A stretch of DNA of 5,853 nt from an uncultured Lachnospiraceae bacterium (GTDB taxonomy: Bacteria; Bacillota; Clostridia; Lachnospirales; Lachnospiraceae), in the NCBI GenBank assembly GCA_902782815.1, contig CACZOS010000253.1:1-5853 (forward strand). The letters run 5' to 3'. Of the stretch, positions 5,208-5,853 are shown piece by piece. Made by a program: the position numbers and the translations under genes. The notes under the pieces were generated by a model, which searched no databases, had not been told where the DNA came from, and worked only from the letters and a program-made list of their open reading frames with translations. Positions within the stretch are counted from its first letter, which is position 1. Every line of letters begins with the position of its first letter.

Positions 5208-5853
5208 TTAATGGACAGGTCCGATCTTCGCGACGGGCCAGATGCGGAAGACAATTTTTCCCACAATCTGCTCCTCCGCAACACATCCTACCGATGTATT
5301 TCTGGAGTCGATGGATACGCTTCTGTTGTCTCCCATTACGAAAATCCTGGAATCAGGCACCTGATAGGGAAGTTCGATATTACACTCTCCAAATGCCTTG
5401 GGTTCTTTCAGATACGGCTCATCCAGCTTGACGTTATTGACGAATACATTGCCCGCTTCATCGATATCCACCCAATCACTGCTGGTGGCGATGACCCTCT
5501 TAATCAGAATATTGTTATTATAATAGAAAGCAATGATATCTCCGGTTTTAGGGTTGGACTGTTTCAAGGAGAATACGATATCTCCCCCATCCAGGGTACC
5601 CTTCATGGATTTTCCGTATATCTTAAGAACGGGAAGAAATATTACCGCGATCAGAACCGCCACCGCTGAGACAGTAACCAGGGTAAAGAGGGTACTGCGA
5701 AATGTTTTGGCAAAGCGGATCCGGTAGTCCACCCGGTCATACTCTTCCTGCAGTTGTTCCAGGGTAGGATCGCTGTCGGCACTTCCTAAAGTATCCTCTC
5801 TGACCGGGATTTCTCTGGGGATATCCCTTTTCGCTCTGTTTTCTCTCCTGCTC
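5208..5853 (-). CDS. lepB: Type I signal peptidase, 5' end beyond window edge
   Basis: The reading frame is open to the right edge, giving at least 214 residues; no in-frame ATG is visible. A GTG at 5732 would give 174 residues, but about 40 upstream codons are open and encode a charged stretch (L-E-Q-L-Q-E-E-Y-D-R-V) typical of a cytoplasmic lead-in, so the true start probably lies outside. Counting from that GTG: a membrane segment at 14-34, the Ser box K-I-Y-G-K-S-M (S42), the Lys box L-I-K-R-V-I-A (K78), V-M-G-D-N-R-S-V (132-139) and a final R-I-W-P-V. The Ser/Lys pair is intact, so it should be an active peptidase that cuts signal peptides on the outer face. Lying directly before a class C sortase and a surface protein, it is probably dedicated to maturing pilins of this operon. 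The gene and operon promoter lie outside the window. Confidence 0.93.
   Translation of the reverse strand, partial: SRRENRAKRDIPREIPVREDTLGSADSDPTLEQLQEEYDRVDYRIRFAKTFRSTLFTLVTVSAVAVLIAVIFLPVLKIYGKSMKGTLDGGDIVFSLKQSNPKTGDIIAFYYNNNILIKRVIATSSDWVDIDEAGNVFVNNVKLDEPYLKEPKAFGECNIELPYQVPDSRIFVMGDNRSVSIDSRNTSVGCVAEEQIVGKIVFRIWPVAKIGPVH

Noticed and set aside
5190..5669. 159-residue plus-strand frame antisense to the signal peptidase
   Set aside because: It is a shadow of a clear signal peptidase whose catalytic motifs are all intact on the other strand.
1..5853. CRISPR array, tRNA, rRNA, insertion sequence or attachment site
   Set aside because: No regularly spaced direct repeats, cloverleaf-like sequence, rRNA stretch, transposase frame or flanking duplication was seen.

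Overview
The window looks like chromosomal DNA from a low-to-mid GC Gram-positive Firmicute, most likely Clostridia and plausibly Lachnospiraceae. The reasons are strong AAGGAGG-type ribosome binding sites, an LPXTG-type surface protein, two sortases, and protein sequences that resemble clostridial families. The family-level placement is inference from sequence style, not from a search.

Left part (1-1912). A macro-domain gene runs off the left edge on the minus strand. It is divergent from a plus-strand HAD-IIB (Cof-type) phosphatase, and about 400 bases lie between them. That gap holds a plausible minus-strand promoter for the macro gene. It also holds a perfect 12-bp inverted repeat that would fold the HAD mRNA leader into a long stem ending just before the ribosome binding site. 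The HAD gene converges on, and overlaps by 29 bp, a minus-strand Nudix hydrolase of ADP-ribose pyrophosphatase type.

Middle part (1328-3193, minus). A sortase, a GNAT acetyltransferase and the Nudix gene follow each other in one direction with gaps of 25 and 50 bases. They start from a very good promoter (TTGAAA, 18-bp spacer, extended TGGTATAAT). A perfect 15-bp palindrome resembling a catabolite-repression (cre) operator overlaps the -35 box. This promoter shows that the sortase must start at the internal ATG at 3094.

Right part (3231-5853, minus). This is the 3' end of a pilus or surface-protein assembly operon: type I signal peptidase (5' end outside the window), class C pilin sortase, and a CnaB-containing IPKTG-anchored protein. 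A rho-independent terminator (3231-3262) follows. The sortase stop and the pilin-like start overlap as ATGA. The expected roles are that the signal peptidase matures secreted pilins, the class C sortase links them, and the IPKTG protein is an accessory or basal subunit anchored to the wall. The separately promoted second sortase is a candidate housekeeping-type anchor enzyme. The shaft and tip genes would be expected just beyond the right edge.
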